Assembly (NCBI GenBank): GCA_964564475.1
Contig: CAZMBM010000120.1
Span: forward strand, 1-6,400
Direction of reading: 5' to 3'
Source: CG1-02-35-72 sp964564475
GTDB taxonomy: Bacteria; Bacteroidota; Bacteroidia; Flavobacteriales; Flavobacteriaceae
DNA: 6,400 nt
The position numbers and the translations under genes were made by a program. How positions within the stretch are numbered: position 1 is the stretch's first letter; every line of letters starts with the position of its first letter. The notes under the pieces were generated by a model. The model did not search any database, had not been told where the DNA came from, and saw only the letters and a program-made list of their open reading frames with translations. Below, in pieces: positions 1-6,374 of this stretch.

Positions 1-17
1 CAATAAAAGAAACATCA

Positions 18-428
18 TTACTTCTTTGCCAATAAATCGCGAATTTCTGTCAACAGGTCTTCCGTAGAAGGGCCTTTAGGAGCGGCCGGTTTGACTTCTT
101 CTTTCTTTTTGGTTTTTTCATAGGCTTTTAGCACTATAAAAATACAAAAGCCGATAATTACAAAGTCAATGATGGTTTGTAAAAACGACCCGTAATTAAT
201 AGTGACTGCAGGGAGCTTTTTATCGCCTTGCATAACGGCTTCTTTAATTACAAATTTTAAATCGCTAAAATTAACACCGCCCGATAAATAACCTATTGGG
301 GGCATAATAACATCCTTTACAAGTGATGAAACCACCTTGCCAAAGGCGGCTCCTACAATGACCGCGGTAGCTAAATTAATAATGTCGCCTTTCATTAAAA
401 AGGACTTAAAGTCTTTAAAAAATCCCAT
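18..428 (-). CDS. mscL: Large-conductance mechanosensitive channel MscL
   Basis: This is the inner-membrane homopentameric channel that opens under membrane tension and releases small solutes during osmotic downshock. The 136-residue product has the family's usual length. It shows the N-terminal amphipathic helix (MGFFKDFKSFLMKGDIINLA), then TM1 at about residues 16-40, containing the pore-lining pattern AVIVGAAFGKVVSSLVKDVIMPP. A periplasmic loop spans about 47-76, TM2 about 78-102, then a lysine-rich linker and the conserved C-terminal bundle helix (STEDLLTEIRDLLAKK). An in-frame ATG 66 nt upstream would add 22 residues and run into alr. The MGFF start matches the family N-terminus, so I chose it. 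No Shine-Dalgarno sequence is visible before it. The gene lies 46 nt after alr on the same strand and is probably the last or a middle gene of a tdk-alr-mscL transcript. Identification is secure. Confidence 0.97.
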   Translation of the reverse strand: MGFFKDFKSFLMKGDIINLATAVIVGAAFGKVVSSLVKDVIMPPIGYLSGGVNFSDLKFVIKEAVMQGDKKLPAVTINYGSFLQTIIDFVIIGFCIFIVLKAYEKTKKKEEVKPAAPKGPSTEDLLTEIRDLLAKK

Positions 429-474
429 AATTTTAAATAGTTTGGTTAATAAAAAGGGCAATGTACAAAAAAAA

Positions 475-1572
475 TTATACGATTGTACGGTCAACTCGCT
501 GAGAAATAGCTGTTAGCAATTCGTAGGAAATTGTACCTTGCTGTGCCGCTAAATCTTCTAAATGCTGTTGGTCTTTATAAACAAGCACGGTATCACCTTC
601 GGCACACGCAATATTAGAGACATCAACCATCAACATATCCATACAGACATTGCCCACAATAGGGGCTTTTTTATGGTTGATAAACACATAACCCTTGCCG
701 TTTCCCAGTTGACGCGAAATACCATCGGCATGACCCATAGGAATGGTGGCAATGCGCATAGCATTTTTGACAAAATAAGCCCGGTTGTAACCAATGCTAT
801 CCCCTGCTTCTAAATAATTAATTTGAGAAATACACGATTTTAAAATACCAACGGGTTTTAATTGTTTGGTTATAGTGTCGTCGTTACCAAAACCGTATAA
901 ACCCACACCAATTCGTACCATATCAAATTGAGATTTGGGGTAATTTATAATTCCCGAAGTGTTTAATAAATGAAATAAAGGCGTGTAATCCAAAGCCTTC
1001 TCGGTAGCCGAAACCACCTCTTTAAAAAGGTTTATTTGACGGTTTGTAAAGTCCTTCTCACCTAAGTCTTCGCTGGCGGCCAAATGCGATAAAACAGACA
1101 CCACCTTAACAGAGGGTGTTTTATTAATAATATCAAAAACAGTATCTATATCCTTAAAAGAAAACCCTAAACGGTTAAGACCTGTGTTAAACTTTAAATG
1201 GATGGGATAATCAGTAAATTTATAAGTATCCGCTTCAGCTATAAAAGCATTGAGAATGTTTAAATTGTAAATATTGGGTTCCAAACAATTTTTTATTAAT
1301 TGTTTAAGGATTTTTTCTTGAGGATGTAATACCAGAATGGGCAATTTTATACCGGCTTTGCGTAAAGTAACACCCTCTTTGGTATAGGCAACTGCTAAAT
1401 AGTTTGCACCAATTTTTTCTAAATGTTTTGCGATTTTAACAGCGTCAGAACCATACCCAAAAGCCTTTACTACGCCCAGAATTTTAGTTGTTTTTTTAAG
1501 TCGATTTTTAAAAAAATTAAAATTGTGGTGTAAAGCTTCTAGATGGATTTCTAATACACTAGCGTGAGTCAT
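475..1572 (-). CDS. alr: Alanine racemase, stand-alone
   Basis: This is a PLP-dependent cytoplasmic enzyme that interconverts L- and D-alanine, supplying D-Ala for peptidoglycan. The 365-residue product has the family length. It has an N-terminal TIM barrel with the PLP lysine K36 in VVKAFGYG, R134 in NRLGF, H163 in LSHLAAS and R220 in VRIGVGLYG. The C-terminal beta domain carries the second catalytic base Y262 (IGYNRAY), the CMD motif at 310-312 and Y350, probably the phosphate contact. The common GYADG motif reads GHADG (280-284). I believe this variant is frequent in this phylum, but I have not checked. The start at MTHASVLEIH fits the family; a longer in-frame form (start at 1623) would add 17 lysine-rich residues. 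With this start the gene overlaps the end of tdk by 14 nt, which suggests translational coupling. Unlike many Bacteroidota, which carry a MurF-Alr fusion, this racemase is not fused. Confidence 0.96.
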   Translation of the reverse strand: MTHASVLEIHLEALHHNFNFFKNRLKKTTKILGVVKAFGYGSDAVKIAKHLEKIGANYLAVAYTKEGVTLRKAGIKLPILVLHPQEKILKQLIKNCLEPNIYNLNILNAFIAEADTYKFTDYPIHLKFNTGLNRLGFSFKDIDTVFDIINKTPSVKVVSVLSHLAASEDLGEKDFTNRQINLFKEVVSATEKALDYTPLFHLLNTSGIINYPKSQFDMVRIGVGLYGFGNDDTITKQLKPVGILKSCISQINYLEAGDSIGYNRAYFVKNAMRIATIPMGHADGISRQLGNGKGYVFINHKKAPIVGNVCMDMLMVDVSNIACAEGDTVLVYKDQQHLEDLAAQQGTISYELLTAISQRVDRTIV

Positions 1573-2170
1573 CTTTTTGTATTTCTTCTTTGGCTTTTTG
1601 CATGGCTTTAAAATAGGCCGCACGGCTTAAAGGCTCATATTCTTGAACCTCTCCTAATAAAACCAAATCGTCATTTTGAACCGTTCTGTGACTGTAATGG
1701 GCTAAATTACCAGTTTTGGTGCATACGGCGTGCACTTTGGTAACATACTCGGCTGTCGCCATGAGTGCCGGCATAGGGCCAAACGGATTGCCTTTAAAAT
1801 CCATATCCAATCCGGCTACAATAACGCGTACCCCGCGATTGGCCAAATCGTTACACACCCGTATAATTTCGTCGTCAAAAAACTGGGCTTCGTCAATACC
1901 CACCACATCAACGTCTGAAGCCAAAATAGGAATGTTGGCCGCCGCCGGAACAGGTGTTGAGCGTATTTCGTTGGCGTCATGACTTACCACCATATCATCG
2001 TCGTAACGGGTATCAACAGCGGGCTTAAATATTTCGACTTTTTGTTTGGCAAATTGCGCCCTTTTTAAACGCCGAATAAGTTCTTCGGTTTTGCCCGAGA
2101 ACATAGAGCCGCAGATAACTTCTATCCAGCCAAATTGTTCGTTTTGATTTACCGTATTTTCAAGAAACAT
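1559..2170 (-). CDS. tdk: Thymidine kinase, type II
   Basis: This enzyme phosphorylates thymidine to dTMP with ATP in the pyrimidine salvage pathway in the cytoplasm. The 203-residue product is close to the family norm. It shows the P-loop GSMFSGKT at 21-28, the catalytic-base motif DEAQFF with E94, and the conserved GLDMDFKGNPFGPMP stretch at 120-134, and the HYSHRT region (158-163) belongs to the lasso/substrate loop. The structural zinc site typical of the family is largely missing. The first CxxC reads C150-T-K-T153, and the C-terminal pair is replaced by L181-S-R-A-A. The start ATG at 2168-2170 leaves a short variable N-terminus before the P-loop strand, as expected. The gene leads the leftward tdk-alr-mscL group, overlaps alr by 14 nt, and is preceded by a TAACTTTG -7 element and an inverted repeat. 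Function is secure; the zinc loss is read directly from the sequence. Confidence 0.97.
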   Translation of the reverse strand: MFLENTVNQNEQFGWIEVICGSMFSGKTEELIRRLKRAQFAKQKVEIFKPAVDTRYDDDMVVSHDANEIRSTPVPAAANIPILASDVDVVGIDEAQFFDDEIIRVCNDLANRGVRVIVAGLDMDFKGNPFGPMPALMATAEYVTKVHAVCTKTGNLAHYSHRTVQNDDLVLLGEVQEYEPLSRAAYFKAMQKAKEEIQKDDSR

Positions 2171-2199
2171 TTTGTAAATTTCAAGCTTGTAAGGGTTAG

Positions 2200-2222
2200 C
2201 GTCATTAATTCACTTAATGACG
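2200..2222. repeat. 9-bp perfect inverted repeat between tdk and the divergent operon
   Basis: The arms CGTCATTAA and TTAATGACG are exact reverse complements separated by the 5-nt spacer TTCAC. The repeat lies just downstream of the candidate tdk -7 element, so it would overlap the first bases of the tdk leader RNA. It also sits about 55 nt upstream of the rightward operon's first start codon. It could be an operator for a dimeric repressor or a 5'-leader stem-loop. It is not a plausible terminator, because both flanking genes are read away from it and no T-tract follows on either strand. Confidence 0.55.
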
Positions 2223-2228
2223 GTGCCA

Positions 2229-2236
2229 CAAAGTTA
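2229..2236 (-). promoter_or_regulatory. Candidate -7 promoter element for tdk
   Basis: On the minus strand this reads TAACTTTG, an exact match to the TAnnTTTG -7 consensus of Bacteroidota primary sigma factors. It lies 58 nt upstream of the tdk start, so transcription would start near 2222-2225. The closest upstream TTG is only 14 nt away, shorter than the 17-23 nt usually described for the -33 box, so the -33 element is weak or absent. The call rests on one 8-mer with two free positions and on its placement. Confidence 0.42.
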
Positions 2237-2265
2237 TTAAAAATAGTACGCAATCTTACATTAAA

Positions 2266-2269
2266 TAGG
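2266..2269 (+). promoter_or_regulatory. Shine-Dalgarno-like AGGA of the rightward operon
   Basis: AGGA sits 7 nt before the ATG at 2277 and supports that start. It is the only clear purine-rich ribosome site before a coding region in the window; the following genes rely on stop/start overlaps. No convincing TAnnTTTG promoter element was found on the plus strand between 2171 and 2265, so the operon's promoter remains unplaced. Confidence 0.4.
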
Positions 2270-2276
2270 ATATCTT

Positions 2277-2969
2277 ATGCACAAAACCACCATCAAAAGA
2301 CTCAAAGAATTGGCCAAAGCTATTTTAGCTTCAGAAGCTCCCGCCGACTTGGAAACATTAAAAAAAGAAGCCCAAGAGATTTACGAAGAACTATGTGTGT
2401 TAAACTATTTAAACAATCAACCAAAAACGGCTGAAGCATCTCCCGAACAGTTTAAAAAAGAGACAAAAACTCCTGCACCGAAAACACCTGAAAACGTTCA
2501 AGAATCTGTTATTTTTTCTATTGAAGAAGAGATAGGTGTTACAGAAGATTTATCGGCTATTTTTGTCAAAAAAGAAACACAACAAATTTCAGAAATTGAA
2601 TTTAAGCCACCCGCTGCCGATACAAGTGCTACTTTAAAAGAAAAAATAGAAGCGGCTAAACAGGCCTCAGAAAACATCCAAAACATTGATAAAAACCCCC
2701 TAACATCTCCAGCAAATACCTCTTTAAATGACAAGCTTTTAAAAAGTGGAATAAACGTTGATTTAAATGATCGCATTGCTTTTGTCAAACATTTGTTTGA
2801 AGGCCGTCAAGAAGATTTTAACCGTGTTTTATCGCAATTAAATACATTTAGTAACGAGAATGATGCCAAAAATTTTATTGTAAATCAGGTTAAACCCGAT
2901 TACTCTTGGGAAGGAAAAGAAACTTATGAGGAACGCCTCATTTTATTGATTGAACGTAAATTTATGTGA
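2277..2969 (+). CDS. Conserved hypothetical protein, helical N-terminus plus C-terminal domain
   Basis: I do not recognise a functional name. The 230-residue protein has three visible parts. Residues 1-45 form a charged amphipathic helical segment (KRLKELAKAILASE, then KKEAQEIYEELCVLNYL) that could be a coiled coil or dimerisation element. Residues about 48-147 are a poorly conserved-looking linker rich in E, K, P, T and A. Residues 148-229 form a compact domain with SLNDKL, LNDRIAFVKHLFEGRQEDFNRVLSQLNTF and a final helical EERLILLIERKF. From memory, the LNDR..F...LF.G....FN..L..LN pattern recurs in uncharacterised Bacteroidota proteins. There is no signal peptide or membrane segment, so it is probably cytoplasmic. 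It is the first gene of the rightward operon, with an AGGA site before its ATG. Its TGA overlaps the next gene's ATG as TGATG. The coding call is strong; function is unknown. Confidence 0.88.
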   Translation: MHKTTIKRLKELAKAILASEAPADLETLKKEAQEIYEELCVLNYLNNQPKTAEASPEQFKKETKTPAPKTPENVQESVIFSIEEEIGVTEDLSAIFVKKETQQISEIEFKPPAADTSATLKEKIEAAKQASENIQNIDKNPLTSPANTSLNDKLLKSGINVDLNDRIAFVKHLFEGRQEDFNRVLSQLNTFSNENDAKNFIVNQVKPDYSWEGKETYEERLILLIERKFM

Positions 2970-3631
2970 TGCCCTTCTCAATATGCGTTGATTTCAAAGT
3001 GCTCGAAACCGAGTTACAAAAGCGCTTTATTTATCCTTATGTTTGGTTTCGCAAACAAAATGACGCTTGGGATGTTTCTACCCAATTTATATATGATGTT
3101 TTTAATTTCGACACATTAATTACACAAATAAAAACACATTATAACAACTTAAAGACAGAGACCTCGTTTGTAGCCTATTTTAACTATGCCTTAAACCGCT
3201 GGTATAATTTTTGGTCGGCTAGAGCTGTTGAACAGATGTTTACAGAAAGCCCAAAAGTACAAAGTCATAAAAACAGGTATGACAAGCACATCGATTTTTG
3301 GCTTGAAAACCTGCCGTTTGATCACAAAACGACTGTCTTTCCCAAGGGTTTTAAAAAGGATTTTAATGAGGCTTTAAAGTGTAAAAAAGAATTGGCTTTG
3401 TGGTTGTACAAAAATCAGAGTAGAGAAGGACGCAGGCACTTTAAAAACCGTTTATTTGTGGTTTTGTACAGCACAGAGGGCCTGCATTGGCAGCTCAAGG
3501 CAAATTTAGATTTAATAAATAGTTGTGTTAAAAAATATATCCAAAATTTTCATGCCGAGCAATTAATAAGTCTTAGTTTTAAATCTGAAAAAAAAGTCAC
3601 CCTAACCGATATTATTTTTGTAAGCAAATGA
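2969..3631 (+). CDS. Putative PD-(D/E)XK nuclease, candidate type II restriction endonuclease
   Basis: This 220-residue protein is not one I can name. The segment YDKHIDFWLENLPFDHKT (104-121) reads as a beta hairpin, with D109 on the first strand and D118-H119-K120 on the second. That is the D...(D/E)xK arrangement of PD-(D/E)XK nucleases. E88 in the preceding helix (SARAVEQMF) could be the family's helix-A acidic residue. Further on are a basic helix with WLYKNQSREGRRHFKN (145-160), a strand RLFVVLY and HWQLKAN. There is no signal peptide or membrane segment. The ATG at 2969 overlaps the previous TGA as TGATG; a GTG one codon earlier is possible. The gene overlaps the following DNA methyltransferase by ATGA, a typical arrangement for a restriction-modification pair. 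The active-site reading is inference; the alternative is a conserved protein unrelated to restriction. Confidence 0.5.
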   Translation: MPFSICVDFKVLETELQKRFIYPYVWFRKQNDAWDVSTQFIYDVFNFDTLITQIKTHYNNLKTETSFVAYFNYALNRWYNFWSARAVEQMFTESPKVQSHKNRYDKHIDFWLENLPFDHKTTVFPKGFKKDFNEALKCKKELALWLYKNQSREGRRHFKNRLFVVLYSTEGLHWQLKANLDLINSCVKKYIQNFHAEQLISLSFKSEKKVTLTDIIFVSK

Positions 3632-4626
3632 ATTATATAGGCTCTAAACGCAAACTGTCTAACTTTATATTAAATACTGTAAAAGAGGTTGTTGGTGTCG
3701 ATTTGTCTCAAAAAATATTTTGCGATTTATTTGCGGGCACCGGTATAGTGGGGCGTGTTTTTAAGCCCGAAGTCAAACAAATTATCGCCAACGATTTGGA
3801 GTATTACAGTTATGTACTCAACAAAAATTACATTGAAAATAACCGGACTTTTAACTATCTGGTTTTGCTTGAAAAGCTCAATAATTTAAAACCGATAAAA
3901 GGTTTTATTTATAAAAATTACTGTCTGGGCGGGGGTAACGAAAGATGCTATTTTAGTGACAAAAACGGTATGAAAATAGATGCCATCCGTCAAGAAATTG
4001 AAAAGCTTAAAACAAAAAATAAAATTACCCGAGGCACGTATTATTTTTTATTGGCCTCGTTGTTAGAAAGTGCCGACGCGGTGGCTAACACCGCCGCCGT
4101 TTACGGCGCTTTTTTAAAGCATTTAAAAAAGTCGGCACAAAAAAACGTGCTTTTAAAACCGGCTGTTTTCCATACTTCAAACCAACACAATAAAGTGTAC
4201 AATACCAACAGTAATGTGTTAATTGATAGTATTGAAGGCGATATTCTCTATCTCGACCCGCCTTATAATGCCCGTCAATACGGTGCTAATTATCATATTT
4301 TAAATACTATAGCAAAATATAAATCCTTTATCCCTAAAGGGAAAACAGGATTGCCCGATTATAACAAATCGCAGTATTGCCAAAAAAATGCCGTTGTGCA
4401 AAGTTTTGACAACTTACTTAAAAAAGCACGATTTAAATACTTATTTTTGAGCTATAATAACGAAGGACTAATGTCTGCTGAAACCATTAGGCAGATAATG
4501 ACAAAATATGGCAAGTACAGTTTAAAAACGGCCACTTATCAGCGTTTTAAAGCCGATAAAACCGCAAACAGACAGCACAAAGCCTCACAAACAACAGAGT
4601 ATTTACACATATTAGAAAAAAAATGA
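3628..4626 (+). CDS. D12-class adenine-specific DNA methyltransferase (NlaIII/FokI-like)
   Basis: It transfers a methyl group from S-adenosylmethionine to N6 of adenine within a short DNA site. Motif order is that of the alpha class: motif X NYIGSKRKL at 2-10, motif I DLFAGTG at 33-39 (SAM binding), ND at 55-56 for the SAM ribose, a target-recognition stretch from about 70 to 200, then catalytic DPPY at 210-213. The C-terminal blocks NARQYGANYHILNTIA, LSYNNEGLM (274-282) and RFKADK are those of the MethyltransfD12 family. The middle (KGFIYKNYCLGGGN, YYFLLASLLESAD, ANTAAVYGAFLKHLKK) recalls M.NlaIII, which modifies CATG; that specificity is only a guess from memory. The full-length 332 residues carry no broken motif, so the enzyme should be active. 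It overlaps both neighbours by ATGA. No controller (C) protein gene is visible, and no other restriction gene is nearby except the upstream candidate. Confidence 0.93.
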   Translation: MNYIGSKRKLSNFILNTVKEVVGVDLSQKIFCDLFAGTGIVGRVFKPEVKQIIANDLEYYSYVLNKNYIENNRTFNYLVLLEKLNNLKPIKGFIYKNYCLGGGNERCYFSDKNGMKIDAIRQEIEKLKTKNKITRGTYYFLLASLLESADAVANTAAVYGAFLKHLKKSAQKNVLLKPAVFHTSNQHNKVYNTNSNVLIDSIEGDILYLDPPYNARQYGANYHILNTIAKYKSFIPKGKTGLPDYNKSQYCQKNAVVQSFDNLLKKARFKYLFLSYNNEGLMSAETIRQIMTKYGKYSLKTATYQRFKADKTANRQHKASQTTEYLHILEKK

Positions 4627-5225
4627 CAACACAAGATTTCAACCAATTATTTGACGCGCTAATAACCACTTATCACATTAAAGACAGCGTTGACCAAGAA
4701 TTTAACAACCCACATCCCGCCAACAGCCTAGAGCATTTACTGTATCGCAAATGTTGGATAGATACTGTACAATGGCATTACGAAGATATTATTCGCTTGC
4801 CCGATATCAATCCTGCTGAAGCCTTGGCTTTAAAACGTAAAATAGACGCCTCTAACCAAGACCGTACCGATATGGTAGAGTATATAGACAGTTATTATCT
4901 TAACTTGTATAAAGATGTGTCGGTAAAGCCCGAAGCTACCATCAATACCGAGAGTCCGGCCTGGGCCATAGATCGTCTGTCTATTTTGGCGCTTAAAATA
5001 TATCATATGAACGAAGAAGCGACAAGAGAAACGGCCTCTCAAGAACACAGAGCCGCTTGTCAAAAGAAATTAGATGTCTTGTTGGAACAACGCCAAGATT
5101 TAAGTACAGCCATAGATATTTTATTATCTGATATTGCCTCGGGCAAAAAATATATGAAGGTTTATAAGCAGATGAAGATGTACAATGACGAATCATTAAA
5201 TCCCATGCTTTATAAAAAGAAATGA
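4623..5225 (+). CDS. DUF4254 family protein
   Basis: This 200-residue, probably soluble and mostly helical protein matches the DUF4254 family as I remember it from Bacteroidota. Diagnostic stretches are NSLEHLLYRKCWIDTVQWHYEDIIR (34-58), EALALKRKIDASNQDRTDMVEYIDSYYL (65-92), INTESPAWAIDRLSILALKIYHM (106-128), EHRAACQKKLDVLLEQRQDLSTAID (141-165) and KKYMKVYKQMKMYNDESLNPMLY (175-197). These are unusually strongly conserved for an uncharacterised protein. No enzyme motif, signal peptide or membrane segment is visible. In other Bacteroidota I associate DUF4254 genes with family 9 (heptosyltransferase-like) glycosyltransferases, suggesting a link to cell-surface glycan assembly, but no glycosyltransferase is present in this window. 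Translation is probably coupled on both sides through ATGA overlaps with the methyltransferase and the lipoprotein. Family assignment is confident; function is unknown. Confidence 0.9.
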   Translation: MTTQDFNQLFDALITTYHIKDSVDQEFNNPHPANSLEHLLYRKCWIDTVQWHYEDIIRLPDINPAEALALKRKIDASNQDRTDMVEYIDSYYLNLYKDVSVKPEATINTESPAWAIDRLSILALKIYHMNEEATRETASQEHRAACQKKLDVLLEQRQDLSTAIDILLSDIASGKKYMKVYKQMKMYNDESLNPMLYKKK

Positions 5226-6262
5226 AACCTGTAAATAGGCATGTTGTTGCTTTTAGAATGGCCTGTATTTTAGGACTCATTCTGGTTCTAGGCAGTTGCA
5301 AAACTGTTCAAGTGCCGCTGTTTTCATCAGAAAAAGCACCAACAAAGCCTAACTACAACAATGCTTCATCTTGGGCTGTTACACCCAATACCTATCCCGA
5401 TAATTTAAAGCATTGGCAAAGCACTACAACCAATCTTAAAGCCGATGTGTTTTACATTTATCCCACTTTAAATGTCGAAAAAAACGATTTGCGGTGGAAT
5501 GTCCCTGTAAATGATAAAATGCAATATGATAAGATTATAAACGAAGCCGTATATTTTCAGGCATCGGCGTTTATAGATGCGGGAAAATTATATGTCCCTA
5601 TTTACAGGCAAGCCCATGTAAGGGCTTATTCGGCGTTTGATAATGGCGGAAAACAGGCTTTAGATTTGGCTTATGCCGATGTGAAAAGTGCTTTTGAAAC
5701 ATATATTAAAAAGTACAACAAAGGAAGGCCTTTTATAATAGTTTCTCACAGCCAAGGAACAACCCATGCTGTCAGACTTTTAAAGGAATTAATTGATAAT
5801 AAGCCCCTTAATAAATTGTTAATTGCCGCCTACTTGCCGGGGATGTCACTTAAAAAAGACACTTTCGAGTCCATCCCATTTATGACGCAGCCCGACCAAA
5901 CAGGCGGTTTTGTAACGTGGAATACTTTTAGAAAAAATTATTTCCCGAAAAATTATTTGTTGTGGTTTAAAGGCAAGGCCGTATCAAACCCCGTTACTTG
6001 GGACAATCAAACGACTTCAAAGCGTAAAGAACACAAAGGCTTTCTGTTTGTCAACAGTAAAATATATAAACAGGCCCTACAAGTATATGTTAAAGACGGT
6101 ATTTTATGGACGAGTTTACCCCATTTCCCATACCGTATTTTCGCCTTAGGCAAAAAGCGCTACCATGCCGGCGATATCAATTTGTTTTGGGAAGATATTC
6201 GCGAAAATGCGGTATTGCGGGTAAAAACCTACTTTAAACATACAAGTAAACAGATAGATTGA
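5222..6262 (+). CDS. DUF3089 lipoprotein, alpha/beta-hydrolase-like
   Basis: This 346-residue protein is probably an envelope lipoprotein with an esterase/lipase-like fold. The N-terminus has basic residues (K2, R6, R12), a hydrophobic core and the lipobox L23-G24-S25-C26, so lipidation at C26 is expected. After C26 comes KTVQ, with no acidic run, so a Bacteroidota surface-export signal is not obvious and the protein may face the periplasm. The hydrolase part begins near residue 74 (DVFYIYPTL). The nucleophile elbow is S175-H-S-Q-G-T180 with S177, and the likely catalytic histidine is H315 in YHAGDINLFWEDIRENAVLR, a DUF3089 hallmark. D317, or an aspartate before it, may complete the triad; I cannot settle which. 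The substrate is unknown. The ATGA overlap with the DUF4254 gene supports the start, although M13 could also begin a signal peptide. A perfect palindrome starts within the last codons. Confidence 0.9.
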   Translation: MKPVNRHVVAFRMACILGLILVLGSCKTVQVPLFSSEKAPTKPNYNNASSWAVTPNTYPDNLKHWQSTTTNLKADVFYIYPTLNVEKNDLRWNVPVNDKMQYDKIINEAVYFQASAFIDAGKLYVPIYRQAHVRAYSAFDNGGKQALDLAYADVKSAFETYIKKYNKGRPFIIVSHSQGTTHAVRLLKELIDNKPLNKLLIAAYLPGMSLKKDTFESIPFMTQPDQTGGFVTWNTFRKNYFPKNYLLWFKGKAVSNPVTWDNQTTSKRKEHKGFLFVNSKIYKQALQVYVKDGILWTSLPHFPYRIFALGKKRYHAGDINLFWEDIRENAVLRVKTYFKHTSKQID

Positions 6263-6290
6263 TACGATGACTCTGAGTCATCGTATCAAT
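6258..6290 (+). terminator. 33-nt perfect palindrome at the operon end, probable transcript-end hairpin
   Basis: Arms ATTGATACGATGACTC and GAGTCATCGTATCAAT are exact reverse complements, 16 bp each, around a single central T. In RNA this folds into a very stable stem with a minimal loop. It begins inside the last sense codons and includes the TGA of the lipoprotein gene, so it ends the operon's coding sequence. The downstream bases are AAAAAATAAG and not a T-run, so a classical intrinsic terminator on the plus strand is not formed. It may instead stop 3' exonucleases or act with the next hairpin. The role is inferred; the palindrome is directly visible. Confidence 0.6.
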
Positions 6291-6291
6291 A

Positions 6292-6331
6292 AAAAATAAG
6301 TCAGGCTTTCGCTTTGAGTGACGTCCTGACT
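6292..6331 (-). terminator. Candidate intrinsic terminator for leftward transcription
   Basis: Read on the minus strand, AGTCAGG and CCTGACT form a 7-bp perfect stem around a 19-nt loop, followed directly by TATTTTTT. That is a stem plus U-tract, the layout of an intrinsic terminator for a gene arriving from the right of the window. The same stem on the plus strand is followed only by GCTATTATTAA. The loop is large, which weakens the call. If correct, the gene beyond 6400 is convergent with the lipoprotein operon. Confidence 0.4.
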
Positions 6332-6374
6332 GCTATTATTAACGATTAGGTTAAAGGAAGTCCCTCCGATGACA

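Noticed and set aside
463..488. Inverted repeat GTACAA...TTGTAC around the alr stop codon
   Set aside because: The arms are only 6 bp with a 14-nt AT-rich spacer, and the T-run lies inside the loop and not after it, so it is not a terminator and could be chance.
1716..1982. Plus-strand open frames opposite tdk, and similar ones opposite alr and the operon genes
   Set aside because: They are antisense shadows of well-identified genes and show no recognisable protein features.
2171..2276. Plus-strand promoter for the rightward operon (TAAATTTC at 2175-2182)
   Set aside because: It misses the final G of TAnnTTTG and has no TTG box at a usual distance, so it was not called.
6267..6299. Tiny open frame inside the palindrome (MTLSHRINKK)
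   Set aside because: It lies wholly within the hairpin and A-run, has no ribosome site, and is too short to support.
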